A stretch of DNA of 64,000 bases from Ovoidimarina sediminis. GTDB taxonomy: Bacteria; Pseudomonadota; Alphaproteobacteria; Rhodobacterales; Rhodobacteraceae. The notes under the pieces are model-generated. The model saw only the letters and a list, made by a program, of their open reading frames with translations. It was not told the origin of the DNA and made no database searches. Shown here in pieces: positions 41,673 through 49,893 of the stretch (the stretch's first letter is position 1; each line of letters begins with the position of its first letter). Location of the stretch: contig NZ_JAWHTE010000006.1 of NCBI RefSeq assembly GCF_032586175.1, forward strand, positions 124,001-188,000. The letters run 5' to 3'. A program made the position numbers and the translations under genes.

Positions 41673-42743
41673 TTAGCCGGCGGCCCGAATGCGGGTCCAG
41701 GCCGCATCGATCTTGGCCAGAACTTCCTGGCCAGGGAAGAGTGAGACTTCCGACTTATCGATCGTCGCCTGGGAGGGGAAAATCGCCGGGTTCTCGTTGT
41801 AATCCGCGCTCAGGAGTTCGCGCGCCGCCTTGTTGGGGGTTGCGTAGTAGATGTAATCGGCAATCGCCGCACCCGCTTCCGCATCGAGGATGTAGTTGAT
41901 GAGTTCGTGCGCCCCTTCGGGGTTCGGCGCGCCGACCGGGATGCAGAGATCGTCTTCCCAGAGAAGCCCGCCTTCCTGCGGCACGACGTAACCGATATCG
42001 TCGTCCTCATCCATCGCCTGAAGGATGTCGCCGTTCCATTCCTGGGCAAGGTCGACTTCGCCGGCGAGCAGCAGATCCTGCCCGTTGTCGGGGGCGAAGG
42101 CGGTGATCTTCGACTTCTGGGCGATGATCATCTCTTCCGCGGCGGCAAGGTTCTCGTCCGACCAGTCGTTCAGCGACTTGCCCATGAGCTTGAACGCCAT
42201 CTGAAGAACCGTCGTCGGTTCACCCAGAAGCGCGATCTTGTTGGCGTATTCGTCGGATGTGTAGAGATGCGCCCAGCTGTCGGGCGTTCCGCTGACCTCG
42301 GACTTGCGATAGCCGATGCCGATCGTGCCCCACATGTAGGGCATCGAGTACTGCCGGCCCGGATCGTGGGCAGGGTTCATGAAGCCCGGTTCGACATTCG
42401 CGATGTTCGGGATGCGCGAGTGATCGAGCGGCTGAAGCAGATCGGCGACGATGAAGCGCTCGACGAAATCATTGGTCGGCACGATCAGGTCGTAGCCCGG
42501 GTTGCCGCCGCGGAACTTGGCGAAAAGCTCTTCGTTATCGGCGAAGAGATCGTACTGGACGTTGATCCCGGTGGCAGCGGTGAAATCCGCCAGGGTCGTT
42601 TCGCCGATATAGGTATCCCAGTTGTAGAAGTTCACCGTGCCGCTTTGTGCCTTAAGCGACTTGGGCAACGAGAAGCTCAGGCCCACGGCGCCTATGCCCT
42701 GAAGCGCAGCACGGCGGCTTAGCGAGAGGTTCGGTCGTTTCAT
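41673..42743 (-). CDS. Spermidine/putrescine-type substrate-binding protein (PotD-like)
   Basis: A 356-residue periplasmic binding protein. The N terminus has SRRAALQGIG, a twin-arginine-like signal, with cleavage after about residue 32 (KAQ). The mature start VNFYNWDTYIGETTLADF is typical of PotD/PotF, and DLIVPTNDFVERFI and EWNGDILQAMDEDDD are further family segments. Adjacent GntR regulator and SpuC-like aminotransferase genes support a polyamine such as putrescine as ligand. First gene of the minus-strand transporter operon. Confidence 0.93.
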   Translation of the reverse strand: MKRPNLSLSRRAALQGIGAVGLSFSLPKSLKAQSGTVNFYNWDTYIGETTLADFTAATGINVQYDLFADNEELFAKFRGGNPGYDLIVPTNDFVERFIVADLLQPLDHSRIPNIANVEPGFMNPAHDPGRQYSMPYMWGTIGIGYRKSEVSGTPDSWAHLYTSDEYANKIALLGEPTTVLQMAFKLMGKSLNDWSDENLAAAEEMIIAQKSKITAFAPDNGQDLLLAGEVDLAQEWNGDILQAMDEDDDIGYVVPQEGGLLWEDDLCIPVGAPNPEGAHELINYILDAEAGAAIADYIYYATPNKAARELLSADYNENPAIFPSQATIDKSEVSLFPGQEVLAKIDAAWTRIRAAG

Positions 42744-42790
42744 TTGTCATCTCCCTGACAATTCTTATTGGTTTACGGGTTGCCCGCAGT

Positions 42791-42811
42791 GTTATAACAC
42801 GTGTTCTTAAC
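42791..42811. promoter_or_regulatory. Candidate GntR operator
   Basis: The 10-bp palindrome AACACGTGTT (42796-42805) sits inside an imperfect longer dyad starting GTTATAACAC and ending GTTCTTAAC. It lies between the PotD-like start (42743) and the GntR start (42924), in an AT-richer patch. Control of the transporter by the GntR protein is inferred. Confidence 0.5.
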
Positions 42812-42923
42812 CGTGTTCCGTCCCAGAGTGAATAGAGATTCGCAGGAATCGACAAGTGGACGGATGCGCGGCCGACCCGCATGACGCCGAATTGACCAGT
42901 TCGGCAGCACCGAAAGACGAAGA

Positions 42924-43622
42924 ATGACGCGCGCAGACCCACAGCCTGTCTATCGTCCGCACACCGCGGCGGACGAACTGGGCGCGCGGCTGCGCACACG
43001 GCTTCTGGAAGGCGGGTTCACGCCGGGGGAAACGATATCGATTCGCCGGGTCGCAGAGGCCGAGGGCGTGAGCGTGATACCCGCGCGCGATGCGCTGCGC
43101 GGCCTTGTGGCCGAGGGCGCGCTTGAATTTCGCGACGCCCGGACGATCGCCGTTCCCGCCCCAGATCCCGCGACGCTGGGGCAGTTGCGCTATGCCCGCC
43201 TTTCCGTCGAGGGGGAACTGGCCCACCGCGCCTGGCCGTGCCTCGTGAAGCGGACCGCTGAGCTTGAGGAGATCGACGCCGGCGTCACCCGGGCACTGCT
43301 TGATCGGGATGTGGCGGCGTATATGCGCACGAACCGCGCCCTGCATTTCGCGATCTACGAGCGGGCCAAGGCGCCCATCCTTTTTGCCCTCGCCGAACGA
43401 CTCTGGCTGCTCTACGCGCCGGGGATGCGGATCGTGTGCGAGGCCTTCGACGGCCAGCTTCCCGGTTCCGACCACCATGTCGAAGCCATCGCCGCCCTGC
43501 GCGCCGGTGACCGCGCCGCGTTTCGCGCCGCCGTCGAGGCGGACATCGCGCAAGGCATGGACACATTGCTTGAACACGTGCGGACAACCGCGCCCAACGC
43601 CCAGGAAAGAGGTGACCCATGA
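42924..43622 (+). CDS. GntR-family transcriptional regulator (FadR/FCD type)
   Basis: A 232-residue regulator with an N-terminal winged helix (TISIRRVAEAEGVSVIPARDALRGL, residues about 38-60, given in part) and an all-helical C-terminal FCD-type effector domain. It overlaps the aminotransferase gene start by 4 nt (ATGA) and is divergent from the polyamine transporter, so it most likely represses both until a polyamine or its metabolite is present. Confidence 0.9.
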   Translation: MTRADPQPVYRPHTAADELGARLRTRLLEGGFTPGETISIRRVAEAEGVSVIPARDALRGLVAEGALEFRDARTIAVPAPDPATLGQLRYARLSVEGELAHRAWPCLVKRTAELEEIDAGVTRALLDRDVAAYMRTNRALHFAIYERAKAPILFALAERLWLLYAPGMRIVCEAFDGQLPGSDHHVEAIAALRAGDRAAFRAAVEADIAQGMDTLLEHVRTTAPNAQERGDP

Positions 43623-45016
43623 ACATCCGTGCAAACCATCTGCCCACTGCCGAGATCCAGGCGCTCGATGCCGCGCATCACCTGCATCCCTTCACCGATG
43701 GCGATCTGATCAACAAGCGCGGGGCGCGGGTGATCACCAGTGCGCAGGGCGTGATGATCCGCGATTCGGAAGGCAACGAGATCCTCGACGGGATGTCGGG
43801 CCTGTGGTGCTGCAATATCGGGCACGGGCGGCGCGAACTGGCGGATGCGGCCCATGCGCAGATGCTGCAGCTGAGCTATTACAACACCTTCTTCATGACG
43901 ACCCATCCGCCCGTCGTGTCGCTGGCCGAGAAGATCGCGGAACTGGCGCCTGCGCATATGAACCACGTCTTCTTCGCCTCGGGCGGATCGGAGGCGAACG
44001 ACACCAACATCCGCCTTGTCCGCCATTACTGGGCCGCGCAGGGAAAGCCCGACAAGAAGGTGATCATCTCGCGCAAGAACGCCTATCACGGGTCGACAAT
44101 GGGCGGGGCGAGCCTTGGGGGCATGAGCGGGATGCACGCGCAGGGCGGGCTGCCGATCCCCGATATCGTGCATATCGACCAGCCGCACTGGTGGGCCGAA
44201 GGCGGGGACATGGACCCCGCAGAATTCGGCCGCATGCGCGCGCGCAAGCTCGAGGAGAAGATCGCCGAACTTGGGGAAGACCGGGTGGCGGCCTTCATCG
44301 CGGAGCCCATCCAGGGCGCGGGTGGCGTGATCATCCCGCCGGAAACCTACTGGCCCGAGATCGGGCGGATCTGCCGGGACCACGAGATCCTGCTGATTGC
44401 CGATGAGGTGATCACGGGCTTCGGGCGCACCGGCAATATGTTCGCCGCCGAAACGTTCGACATCACGCCGGATATCATGACGATCGCGAAGGGCCTGTCC
44501 TCGGGCTATGCGCCGATCGGGGGATCGATCGTATCGGATCACGTGTCCGAGGTGCTGAACGCCAATGGCGACTTCAACCACGGCTATACCTATTCGGGGC
44601 ATCCCGTGGCCTCCGCCGTGGCGCTGGAAAACCTGAGGATCATCGTCGAGGAAGGGCTTGTCGAACGGGTGCAGACCGAGATCGGCCCCTATCTTGCGGA
44701 ACGCTGGGGATCGCTTGCCGATCACCCGATGGTGGGCGAGGCGCCGATCTGTGGGATGATGGGAAGCATCGCGCTGACGCCCGAGAAATCGAGCCGCGCG
44801 CGCTTTGCTTCGGAGGAAGGCGTGGTGGGCCTGAGGTGCCGGGAGATCTGTTTCCAGAACAATCTGGTGATGCGGCATGTCGGCGACCGAATGGTAATCG
44901 CACCGCCGCTGGTCATCACGAAGGGCGAGGTCGATCTGCTGGTGGAGCGAGCGTGGCAGGCGCTGGATGCGACGCTGAAGGGCCTGAAGGACGACGGGAT
45001 GTTCACCGCCGGCTGA
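43619..45016 (+). CDS. Class III aminotransferase, putrescine--pyruvate (SpuC) type
   Basis: A 465-residue PLP enzyme. It has the LDAAHHLHPFTD N terminus common in SpuC-like enzymes, GGSEANDTNIRLVRHYW, NAYHGST, FIAEPIQGAGGVI, ADEVITGFGR and Schiff-base Lys291 in IAKGLSSGY. Predicted to transfer the amino group of putrescine or a similar omega-amine to pyruvate; the aldehyde product could go to the gabD-like dehydrogenase (54286). AAAGAGGTG precedes the ATG, which overlaps the GntR stop. Beta-alanine or taurine as donor cannot be ruled out. Confidence 0.9.
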   Translation: MNIRANHLPTAEIQALDAAHHLHPFTDGDLINKRGARVITSAQGVMIRDSEGNEILDGMSGLWCCNIGHGRRELADAAHAQMLQLSYYNTFFMTTHPPVVSLAEKIAELAPAHMNHVFFASGGSEANDTNIRLVRHYWAAQGKPDKKVIISRKNAYHGSTMGGASLGGMSGMHAQGGLPIPDIVHIDQPHWWAEGGDMDPAEFGRMRARKLEEKIAELGEDRVAAFIAEPIQGAGGVIIPPETYWPEIGRICRDHEILLIADEVITGFGRTGNMFAAETFDITPDIMTIAKGLSSGYAPIGGSIVSDHVSEVLNANGDFNHGYTYSGHPVASAVALENLRIIVEEGLVERVQTEIGPYLAERWGSLADHPMVGEAPICGMMGSIALTPEKSSRARFASEEGVVGLRCREICFQNNLVMRHVGDRMVIAPPLVITKGEVDLLVERAWQALDATLKGLKDDGMFTAG

Positions 45017-45048
45017 GGCGCCGGGCGCCGGGCTTCAGACGCCGGTCT

Positions 45049-45846
45049 TCAGACCTCGGGCCCTGGCAGGGGCGCGGCGTCGCGCAGGACGGCGGAGATC
45101 GCGGGGGCGTAATCCTCGCCATCGGCGGCGTGCGAGGGACCGGCATGGAGGACAAGCGGCGGCAGGAGCCGGAAAGCCCCCCGCGACCCCTTGCGGCAGG
45201 AGACAATGACCCTGTGGGCCGCGCGGCCCTGCCGCGGGGCGAGGGGGTGAACGGCAACCCCGCCCACGCGGCTGTCGAGCGCGCCCAGAAGATCGGGCAG
45301 TGCCGCGGCGTCGTGGATCACGGCGAGCGTGCCGCCGGGAGCGAGGCGGCGGATTGCCGTGTCGGCCCAGAGCGGAAGGTCGGCGCCCGCAAGCGCTGTT
45401 TCGCGCCCCGCATCGGGGGCCGCCGTGCGGCTGGCGCCGGCGAAATAGGGCGGGTTCATGATGACATGATCGAACTGCCGCGCCCGGAGCGCATCGGGCA
45501 GGCGAGTGAGATCCGCACAGTGGAGATCCAGGGCGATGCCGTTCCGGGCCGCGTTCCGGCGCGCGAGATCGGCATAATCGGCCTGAAGTTCCACAGCCGC
45601 GAGATCGAGCCCCGGCACCCGCGCCGCAAGGCAGAGGATCGCCGTGCCCGCCCCGGTACCGAGATCGAGCACCGACTGCCCGGCCTGCGCGGGCGTGGCG
45701 GCGGCAAGCAGCACCGGATCGATCCCGGCGCGGTAGCCCTTGCGGGGCTGAAGGATCCGGAGCCGCCCGCCCAGAAAGGCATCGTCGGTGAGCCCGTCAC
45801 CGGCGGCGGCCTGATCGCCCGGCTCAGCCACTGACGGGGAGGTCAT
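45049..45846 (-). CDS. tRNA1(Val) adenine-N6 methyltransferase-like (TrmN6 family)
   Basis: A 265-residue methyltransferase with the order LQPRKGYRAGIDPVLLAAA, motif I VLDLGTGAGTAIL, and the N6-adenine catalytic motif NPPYF near residue 128. Family members modify A37 of tRNA1(Val). The gene overlaps the DUF2007 gene by 23 nt, a pair often seen upstream of a divergent polyprenyl synthase in this group as I recall. Its specific RNA target is inferred from family. Confidence 0.88.
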   Translation of the reverse strand: MTSPSVAEPGDQAAAGDGLTDDAFLGGRLRILQPRKGYRAGIDPVLLAAATPAQAGQSVLDLGTGAGTAILCLAARVPGLDLAAVELQADYADLARRNAARNGIALDLHCADLTRLPDALRARQFDHVIMNPPYFAGASRTAAPDAGRETALAGADLPLWADTAIRRLAPGGTLAVIHDAAALPDLLGALDSRVGGVAVHPLAPRQGRAAHRVIVSCRKGSRGAFRLLPPLVLHAGPSHAADGEDYAPAISAVLRDAAPLPGPEV

Positions 45847-46039
45847 TGTCCCTGAGAACCGTGCTGGCGCGGAAGTAATCCTCTGGCCGGACCATGATCC
45901 GCCGCGGCAGGACGCCGATCGAGCCCTCGAGGACGCTCATGTGGACGTCCATTTCGAAGACGTCTATATCCTCGCCGCGAAGGAGGGCCGTGGCGAAGGC
46001 GATGACCGTGGGGTCGTTGGTGCGCAAGAGCTCTCTCAT
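45824..46039 (-). CDS. DUF2007 domain protein
   Basis: A 71-residue protein beginning MRELLRTNDPTVIAFATALL and including VHMSVLEGSIGVLPRRIMV, which matches the short DUF2007 'putative signal transducing' domain. The longer frame starting at 46291 is antisense to the polyprenyl synthase gene, so I start at ATG 46039. It overlaps the methyltransferase start by 23 nt and is divergent from the synthase at 46098 (58-bp gap). Molecular role unknown. Confidence 0.88.
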   Translation of the reverse strand: MRELLRTNDPTVIAFATALLRGEDIDVFEMDVHMSVLEGSIGVLPRRIMVRPEDYFRASTVLRDNDLPVSG

Positions 46040-46097
46040 GACTTCAGCAATAAAGGGCAGGCCTTCGGGAATGTCGAGCGATCTGGCGAGGGTGTGA

Positions 46098-47102
46098 ATG
46101 GGTCTGGACGGCGACGGGAACGCGAAACCCCACGAACGGCTGGCCGCCGAGCTTGCCGATGACATGGACCGGGTCAACGCGCTGATCGCCGAGCGCATGG
46201 CCTCGAAACACGCGCCCCGGATTCCAGAGGTCACCGCCCATCTGGTGGGCGCGGGCGGAAAGCGGCTGAGGCCGATGCTGACGCTCGGCACCGCGCGGAT
46301 GTGCGGCTATGGCGGGGATCACCACGTGAAGCTCGCCGCGACGGTGGAGTTCATCCATACCGCCACGCTTCTGCATGACGACGTGGTGGATGAAAGCCGC
46401 CAGCGGCGCGGACGGCCGACGGCGAACCTGCTGTGGGACAACAAATCCTCGGTTCTTGTGGGCGATTACCTGTTCGCGCGGGCGTTTCAGCTGATGGTCG
46501 AGACGGATTCGCTTCGCGTTCTCGATATCCTTGCGAACGCGGCGGCGACGATTGCCGAGGGCGAGGTTCTGCAACTGAGCGCGGCGCAGAACCTGGCCAC
46601 CGACGAGGCAATTTATCTGCAGGTGGTGCGCGGGAAGACCGCGGCGCTGTTTTCCGCCGCAACGCAGGTGGGCGGGGTGATCGCGGGCGTGCCCGAGGCG
46701 CAGGAAGCGGCGCTCTACACCTACGGCGATGCGCTTGGCGTCGCGTTTCAGATCGTCGACGATCTTCTGGATTACGGCGGGGATGCCGCGGCGACGGGCA
46801 AGAATGTGGGCGACGATTTCCGGGAACGGAAGCTGACCCTGCCGGTGATCAAGGCGGTGGCGAAGGCCGATGCGGAGGAGCGCGCCTTCTGGGCACGGGT
46901 GATCGAGAAGGGCGACCAGCGCGAGGGCGATCTGGAGCGTGCGCTGGACCTGCTCGCGCGGCACGGCGCGATGGAGGCGACGCGGGCCGATGCGCTCAGA
47001 TGGGCCTCGGAGGCGAAAGCGGCGCTGGGCGCACTGCCGGAGCATCCGATCCGCGGGATGCTGAACGATCTGGCCGATTACGTGGTGGCGCGGATCAGCT
47101 GA
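46098..47102 (+). CDS. ispB: Polyprenyl diphosphate synthase (octaprenyl/decaprenyl type)
   Basis: A 334-residue trans-prenyltransferase that builds the ubiquinone side chain from FPP and IPP. First Asp-rich motif LLHDDVVDES and second FQIVDDLLDYGGD bind the magnesium-diphosphate, and GGKRLRPML holds substrate-binding basic residues. GAGGG precedes the ATG. In alphaproteobacteria with Q-10 the product may be decaprenyl rather than octaprenyl diphosphate, which sequence inspection alone cannot settle. Divergent from DUF2007. Confidence 0.93.
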   Translation: MGLDGDGNAKPHERLAAELADDMDRVNALIAERMASKHAPRIPEVTAHLVGAGGKRLRPMLTLGTARMCGYGGDHHVKLAATVEFIHTATLLHDDVVDESRQRRGRPTANLLWDNKSSVLVGDYLFARAFQLMVETDSLRVLDILANAAATIAEGEVLQLSAAQNLATDEAIYLQVVRGKTAALFSAATQVGGVIAGVPEAQEAALYTYGDALGVAFQIVDDLLDYGGDAAATGKNVGDDFRERKLTLPVIKAVAKADAEERAFWARVIEKGDQREGDLERALDLLARHGAMEATRADALRWASEAKAALGALPEHPIRGMLNDLADYVVARIS

Positions 47103-47112
47103 CGGCTGTGCA

Positions 47113-47160
47113 GGGGGCGCTGCCCCCGCCGCCCTGACGGGCGGCCCCCCCGGGATATTT
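47113..47160. terminator. Two hairpins and CCCGGGATATTT repeat motif between convergent genes
   Basis: GGGGGC-GCT-GCCCCC (47113-47127) and CCGCCC-TGAC-GGGCGG (47129-47144) are adjacent hairpins, followed by CCCCCCCGGGATATTT. This combination, with the ATATTT tail, resembles a dispersed intergenic element of Rhodobacteraceae as I recall it. It lies between ispB and ispE, which converge, and probably acts as a terminator. Confidence 0.65.
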
Positions 47161-47180
47161 CAGGCCACATGAAGGGGGGA

Positions 47181-48089
47181 TCAGGCGGTGCGGGGCATCG
47201 CCCGGTCGGTCATGTCGCCCAGAACGCCGGCCGCGATCCACCAGTCGGGGCGTGCATCCTTCAGATCCGCGAGCGCGGCCTGGGCCGCATCCACGGTATC
47301 GTAGAGCCCGAAGCAGGTGGCGCCGGAGCCCGACATGCGGGCGAGGCCGCAGCCCGGGGTGGCCGCGAGGCTGTCGAGCACCTCGCCGATCACCGGGGCG
47401 AGGACGCGGGCCGGGGGTTCGAGATCGTTGCGCTGGGTCCGGAGCCAGGCGATGAGATCGGCGGCGTCCGGAAAGGCGGGGATCTCATCGGGCATTGGCG
47501 GGTTGTTTTTCGCGGCGAGCGCGCCGAAGACCTTCGCGGTCGGGACCGGGACGCGCGGGTTGACGAGGACGGCCGGAAGGCCGGGGAGCGGCGTGAAGGT
47601 GATCTTGTCGCCGATCCCCTGCGCCCTGAGGGGCGCGGGCAGGAGGCACATTGGGATATCCGCGCCGAGACCCAACAGGGGGCGGAACCGGGTGTCGAGC
47701 AGGATCTGCGGCCCGAAGGCCATGAGCGTACCCTCGGCCTCGTCCTGAAGCATGAGGCAGGCGCGGACGGCGGCCGCGGCATCCGCCGAGCCGCCGCCGA
47801 TGCCGGACGCCACGGGCAGGAACTTCACCAGCGTCAGCGCCGCGCCGCGGGTGCCGCGCATCAGGTGGGCAGCCTTGAGCGCGATGTTTTCCATATCCGC
47901 GGGCACGCCCGCCACCTCGGGCCCTTCGACGGTGAGCGAGAGCGTGTTCGCCTCGGTCACCGAAAGCCGGTCGCCCACGGGCGCGAAGGTGACGAGGCTG
48001 TCGAGGAGGTGATAGCCGTCGTCCCGTTGTCCGGTGATGTGGAGGGTCAGGTTGATCTTCGCGGGGGCGAGGACGTCAACCCTCGTCAT
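47181..48089 (-). CDS. ispE: 4-diphosphocytidyl-2-C-methyl-D-erythritol kinase
   Basis: A 302-residue GHMP-family kinase of the MEP isoprenoid pathway, phosphorylating CDP-ME. The N-terminal APAKINLTLHITGQRDDGYH motif and the ATP loop LPVASGIGGGSADAAAAV are diagnostic, and LARMSGSGATCFGLYD is the third GHMP motif. Its start lies 14 nt inside the end of the upstream TPR gene, so the two are co-translated. Near the convergent polyprenyl synthase, giving a small isoprenoid grouping. Confidence 0.96.
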   Translation of the reverse strand: MTRVDVLAPAKINLTLHITGQRDDGYHLLDSLVTFAPVGDRLSVTEANTLSLTVEGPEVAGVPADMENIALKAAHLMRGTRGAALTLVKFLPVASGIGGGSADAAAAVRACLMLQDEAEGTLMAFGPQILLDTRFRPLLGLGADIPMCLLPAPLRAQGIGDKITFTPLPGLPAVLVNPRVPVPTAKVFGALAAKNNPPMPDEIPAFPDAADLIAWLRTQRNDLEPPARVLAPVIGEVLDSLAATPGCGLARMSGSGATCFGLYDTVDAAQAALADLKDARPDWWIAAGVLGDMTDRAMPRTA

Positions 48090-49773
48090 TGGCGACCTTC
48101 AGCGGCGGCGATCCTTCTTCCTCGAGCACAATGTCGAGCCCGACCTCGAGCTTGCGGCGGATGCGGTCGGCCTCTTCCGGTTCGGGATCGAAGGAGAGCG
48201 CGCGTTGCCACTGGAATTCCGCTTCGCGGGTGCGGCCCACGGCCCAGTACACATCGCCCAGGTGATCGTTGATGATCGGGTCGATCGGCAGAAGCTCCAC
48301 CGCGCGCTCCATGTGCCCCACCGCCTCGTCGTAGCGGCCGAGGCGGTAGAGTGCCCAGCCGAGGCTGTCGGTGATGTAGCCCGAGTTGGGGCGGCCCGCG
48401 ACGGCGCGTTCGATCATGTCGAGCGCCTCGTCCATGTTGGTCTGCATCTCGACGAAGCTATAGCCGAGGTAGTTCAGCACCTGGGGTTGTTCGGGCTGCA
48501 GTTCGAGCGCCTTGCGGAAATCGGCCTCGGCCTGATCCCAGCGGCCTTCGCGTTCATGGGTGATCCCGCGCGAGAAGAAAAGCGACCAGTGCGAGGCCTG
48601 GGGGTCGTCGACCAGCGCGATCGCGCGATCATAGGCCTTGCTGGCCTCGTCGTAGCGTTCGAGCCCGCGGAGGAGATCGCCGAGGCTGACATGCACCGCC
48701 GGCAGATGCCCGTGGCTCTTGCCGAGCTGGGTCAGCACCTCGATCGCCGCGTCTTCGCGGCCCGATGCGCGCAGCGCATTGGCGCGGCCGAGTTCGGCGG
48801 CGTGGAAATAGGGGTGGTCGCGGGGCACCTTGTCGTAGACGGCGGTGGCCAGTTCGTAGCGGCCGAGCCGTTCGAGAAGTTCGGCCGACAGCAGCAGCGC
48901 ATCGATATGGGTGGGCTTGAGGCGTTCCGCGATGCGGGCGTAGATCAGGGTATAGGCATCGGAGGCCTCGCCGGTGATGGCGCCCGCGATCGAGTAGTGG
49001 AGTTCGGCCACCCCGTCCACCGGGCTTGTCACCACGTCGAAGGCCACCGGGCTGCCGCCCAGGATTTCTTCCTTCAGGGTCGCGAGATAGGGATCGAGAT
49101 CGGGGCCGAAGACCTGATCGATCAGCGAGGCCGCGTCTTCGGCACGGTCAAGCTGGCTGAGAACCTGCGCATGGGCGAGGACGCCCCGGCGGGTGAGCCT
49201 GAGGCGCGGCCCATTCTCGCCCGAAAACACCGCGTCGGCCCCTTCGAAATCGCCCACGGAGGCGAGCGCGAGGGCGCGGTGGTAGAGCCCGAAGGCCTGT
49301 GTGCCACGGCCTTCCGAAACCGCATCGAAGGCTTCGAGCGCATCGCCCATCCGGCCCTCGCCCAGAAGCGCCCAGGCGCGCATCAGCCCGTCATAGAGGG
49401 GGCCGACCGATGCCTCGCCTTCGAGCGCGTCGAGGATGCCCGGCCAGTCGCCCTGCTCGGTGCGGTCGGCCATCAGGACGAGGTTGGCGATCTGGTTTTC
49501 GGTTTCCGTTTCCACGAGCCGCCTGGCCAGCGGGATCGCCCGGTCGAGATCGCCCAGCGAGAGGTAGGATGTCATCGCCGCCTCGACGAGCGCGGGGTTG
49601 CTGCTGTCGGTGACGAGGGCGCGGCTGTAGTAATCTGCCGCCGCCGCGAAATCGCTTCCGAACCCGGCCTGGCGGGCGGCAAGATAGGCGCCCGCGTTGA
49701 TATCGGCCGCGGCGAGCACCGGGCTCGCGGCGAGGGCCGCGGTCAGGAACAATCGGGTCAGCGCTTTTTGCAT
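48076..49773 (-). CDS. Exported tetratricopeptide-repeat protein
   Basis: A 565-residue protein with a Sec signal (MQKALTRLFLTAALAASPVLAA) and at least ten TPR-like helical pairs across the mature part; clear ones are HWSLFFSRGITHEREGRWDQ, QVLNYLGYSFVEMQTNMDEA and GYITDSLGWALYRLGRYDEA. Such proteins scaffold complexes in the periplasm or at the outer membrane. ATG 49773 is preceded by GGAGAGG. ispE overlaps its end. No catalytic domain is visible; partner unknown. Confidence 0.9.
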   Translation of the reverse strand: MQKALTRLFLTAALAASPVLAAADINAGAYLAARQAGFGSDFAAAADYYSRALVTDSSNPALVEAAMTSYLSLGDLDRAIPLARRLVETETENQIANLVLMADRTEQGDWPGILDALEGEASVGPLYDGLMRAWALLGEGRMGDALEAFDAVSEGRGTQAFGLYHRALALASVGDFEGADAVFSGENGPRLRLTRRGVLAHAQVLSQLDRAEDAASLIDQVFGPDLDPYLATLKEEILGGSPVAFDVVTSPVDGVAELHYSIAGAITGEASDAYTLIYARIAERLKPTHIDALLLSAELLERLGRYELATAVYDKVPRDHPYFHAAELGRANALRASGREDAAIEVLTQLGKSHGHLPAVHVSLGDLLRGLERYDEASKAYDRAIALVDDPQASHWSLFFSRGITHEREGRWDQAEADFRKALELQPEQPQVLNYLGYSFVEMQTNMDEALDMIERAVAGRPNSGYITDSLGWALYRLGRYDEAVGHMERAVELLPIDPIINDHLGDVYWAVGRTREAEFQWQRALSFDPEPEEADRIRRKLEVGLDIVLEEEGSPPLKVANDEG

Positions 49774-49893
49774 ATGCGAGGCCTCTCCTTCGGTTGAGGA
49801 GAAGCTAGCGCCAGAGCCCCGGCGGGGCAATGCGGGCCTGCCCCGCGGTCACGCGATCGTCACGCTCTGTTGCAGGCCCGGCAATGCGCCCGG

